In this document: piece by piece, positions 5,322 through 5,462 of the stretch
Layout: the number at the start of each line of letters is the position of its first letter
Position numbering within the stretch: the stretch's first letter is position 1
Source: an uncultured Propioniciclava sp.
GTDB taxonomy: Bacteria > Actinomycetota > Actinomycetes > Propionibacteriales > Propionibacteriaceae
Assembly: GCA_937872005.1 (NCBI GenBank)
Contig: CALMPQ010000337.1
Location: 1 to 5,462, forward strand
Length of the DNA: 5,462 nucleotides
Reading direction: 5' to 3'
Made by a program: the position numbers and the translations under genes
The notes under the pieces: model-generated
Database searches by the model: none
What the model saw: the letters and a program-made list of their open reading frames with translations, nothing else
Told to the model about the DNA's origin: nothing

Positions 5322-5327
5322 GGCGCC

Positions 5328-5462
5328 GTGCGCGACCTGGTGATCGACCCCGGCCCGGGGAACCCGCAGGGCCTGGTGATCCCGGCCGGTGAGCTCATCG
5401 AGCGGTTCGCGCGGGCATCGGGTCCCGGCGGCCAGGGCGTGAACACGACCGACTCCCGCGTC
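5328..5462 (+). CDS. arfB: Alternative ribosome-rescue peptidyl-tRNA hydrolase ArfB (3' end outside window)
   Basis: The 45 visible codons match the N-terminus of the small release-factor-like hydrolases (ArfB/YaeJ, related to mitochondrial ICT1). These enter stalled, stop-codon-less ribosomes and hydrolyse peptidyl-tRNA. The diagnostic run is IPAGELIERFARASGPGGQ (18-36), with the catalytic GGQ at 34-36, followed by GVNTTDSRV. The full family length is about 140 residues with a basic C-terminal tail that cannot be seen here. GTG at 5328 is chosen because it sits 6 nt after a TANNNT box and gives a typical short N-terminus. A full release factor 1/2 is unlikely, because GGQ occurs far too close to the N-terminus. 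It is divergent from the metal ATPase, with a shared control region. Confidence 0.9.
   Translation, partial: MRDLVIDPGPGNPQGLVIPAGELIERFARASGPGGQGVNTTDSRV

Overview
The window looks like a chromosomal segment from a high-GC Gram-positive bacterium (Actinomycetota). The support is very high GC with mostly G/C third codon positions, a GTG-initiated carboxylase, -10-like boxes 6-7 nt before start codons (a leaderless-style layout common in actinobacteria), and the gene families present. The fused-type acyl-CoA carboxylase and the protein families would fit Propionibacteriales or relatives, but I cannot place it to genus from sequence alone. No RNA genes, insertion sequences, CRISPR arrays or attachment sites are visible.

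Left third (1-1782). On the minus strand, running off the left edge, is the N-terminal part of a biotin-dependent carboxylase (biotin carboxylase N-domain plus ATP-grasp), starting at 770. A roughly 250-nt divergent intergenic region follows. It holds a 17-nt near-perfect palindrome, a 7-bp hairpin-type inverted repeat and two tandem 22-nt direct repeats. Then come two plus-strand, translationally coupled genes: a small four-cysteine zinc-ribbon-like protein and a pyridoxamine 5'-phosphate oxidase-like flavin-fold protein.

Middle and right (1787-5251, all minus strand, transcribed right to left). This is a compact metal-handling operon in the order P1B-type heavy-metal ATPase, stand-alone HMA (CxxC) metallochaperone-like protein, YibE/F-family multipass membrane protein with His-rich ends. 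The ATPase lacks an N-terminal metal-binding domain, so the HMA protein, which overlaps it by 4 nt, probably serves as its detached partner. The ATPase has an unusual CPG (not CPC, SPC, TPC or CPH) motif in its metal-site helix and a HEAS sequence in the last helix, so its metal specificity cannot be read from the usual rules. The operon converges on the PNPOx-like gene with only 4 nt between stop codons.

Right end (5328-5462). A plus-strand gene, cut by the window edge, encodes the GGQ-domain ribosome-rescue hydrolase ArfB and diverges from the ATPase.

The most notable signal is a 16-nt palindrome (CTTGACG-GA-CGTCAAG) inside an identical 20-nt stretch that occurs exactly twice. One copy lies in the ATPase/arfB divergent promoter region. 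The other lies inside the ATPase coding sequence, in its poorly constrained C-terminal tail, about 70 nt before the HMA gene. Both copies sit at the same distance from a -10-like hexamer on the minus strand. This suggests a single regulator controlling both the operon promoter and an internal promoter for the HMA and YibE/F genes. A second notable signal is a perfect 12-bp inverted repeat that buries the YibE/F start codon in a predicted mRNA stem.
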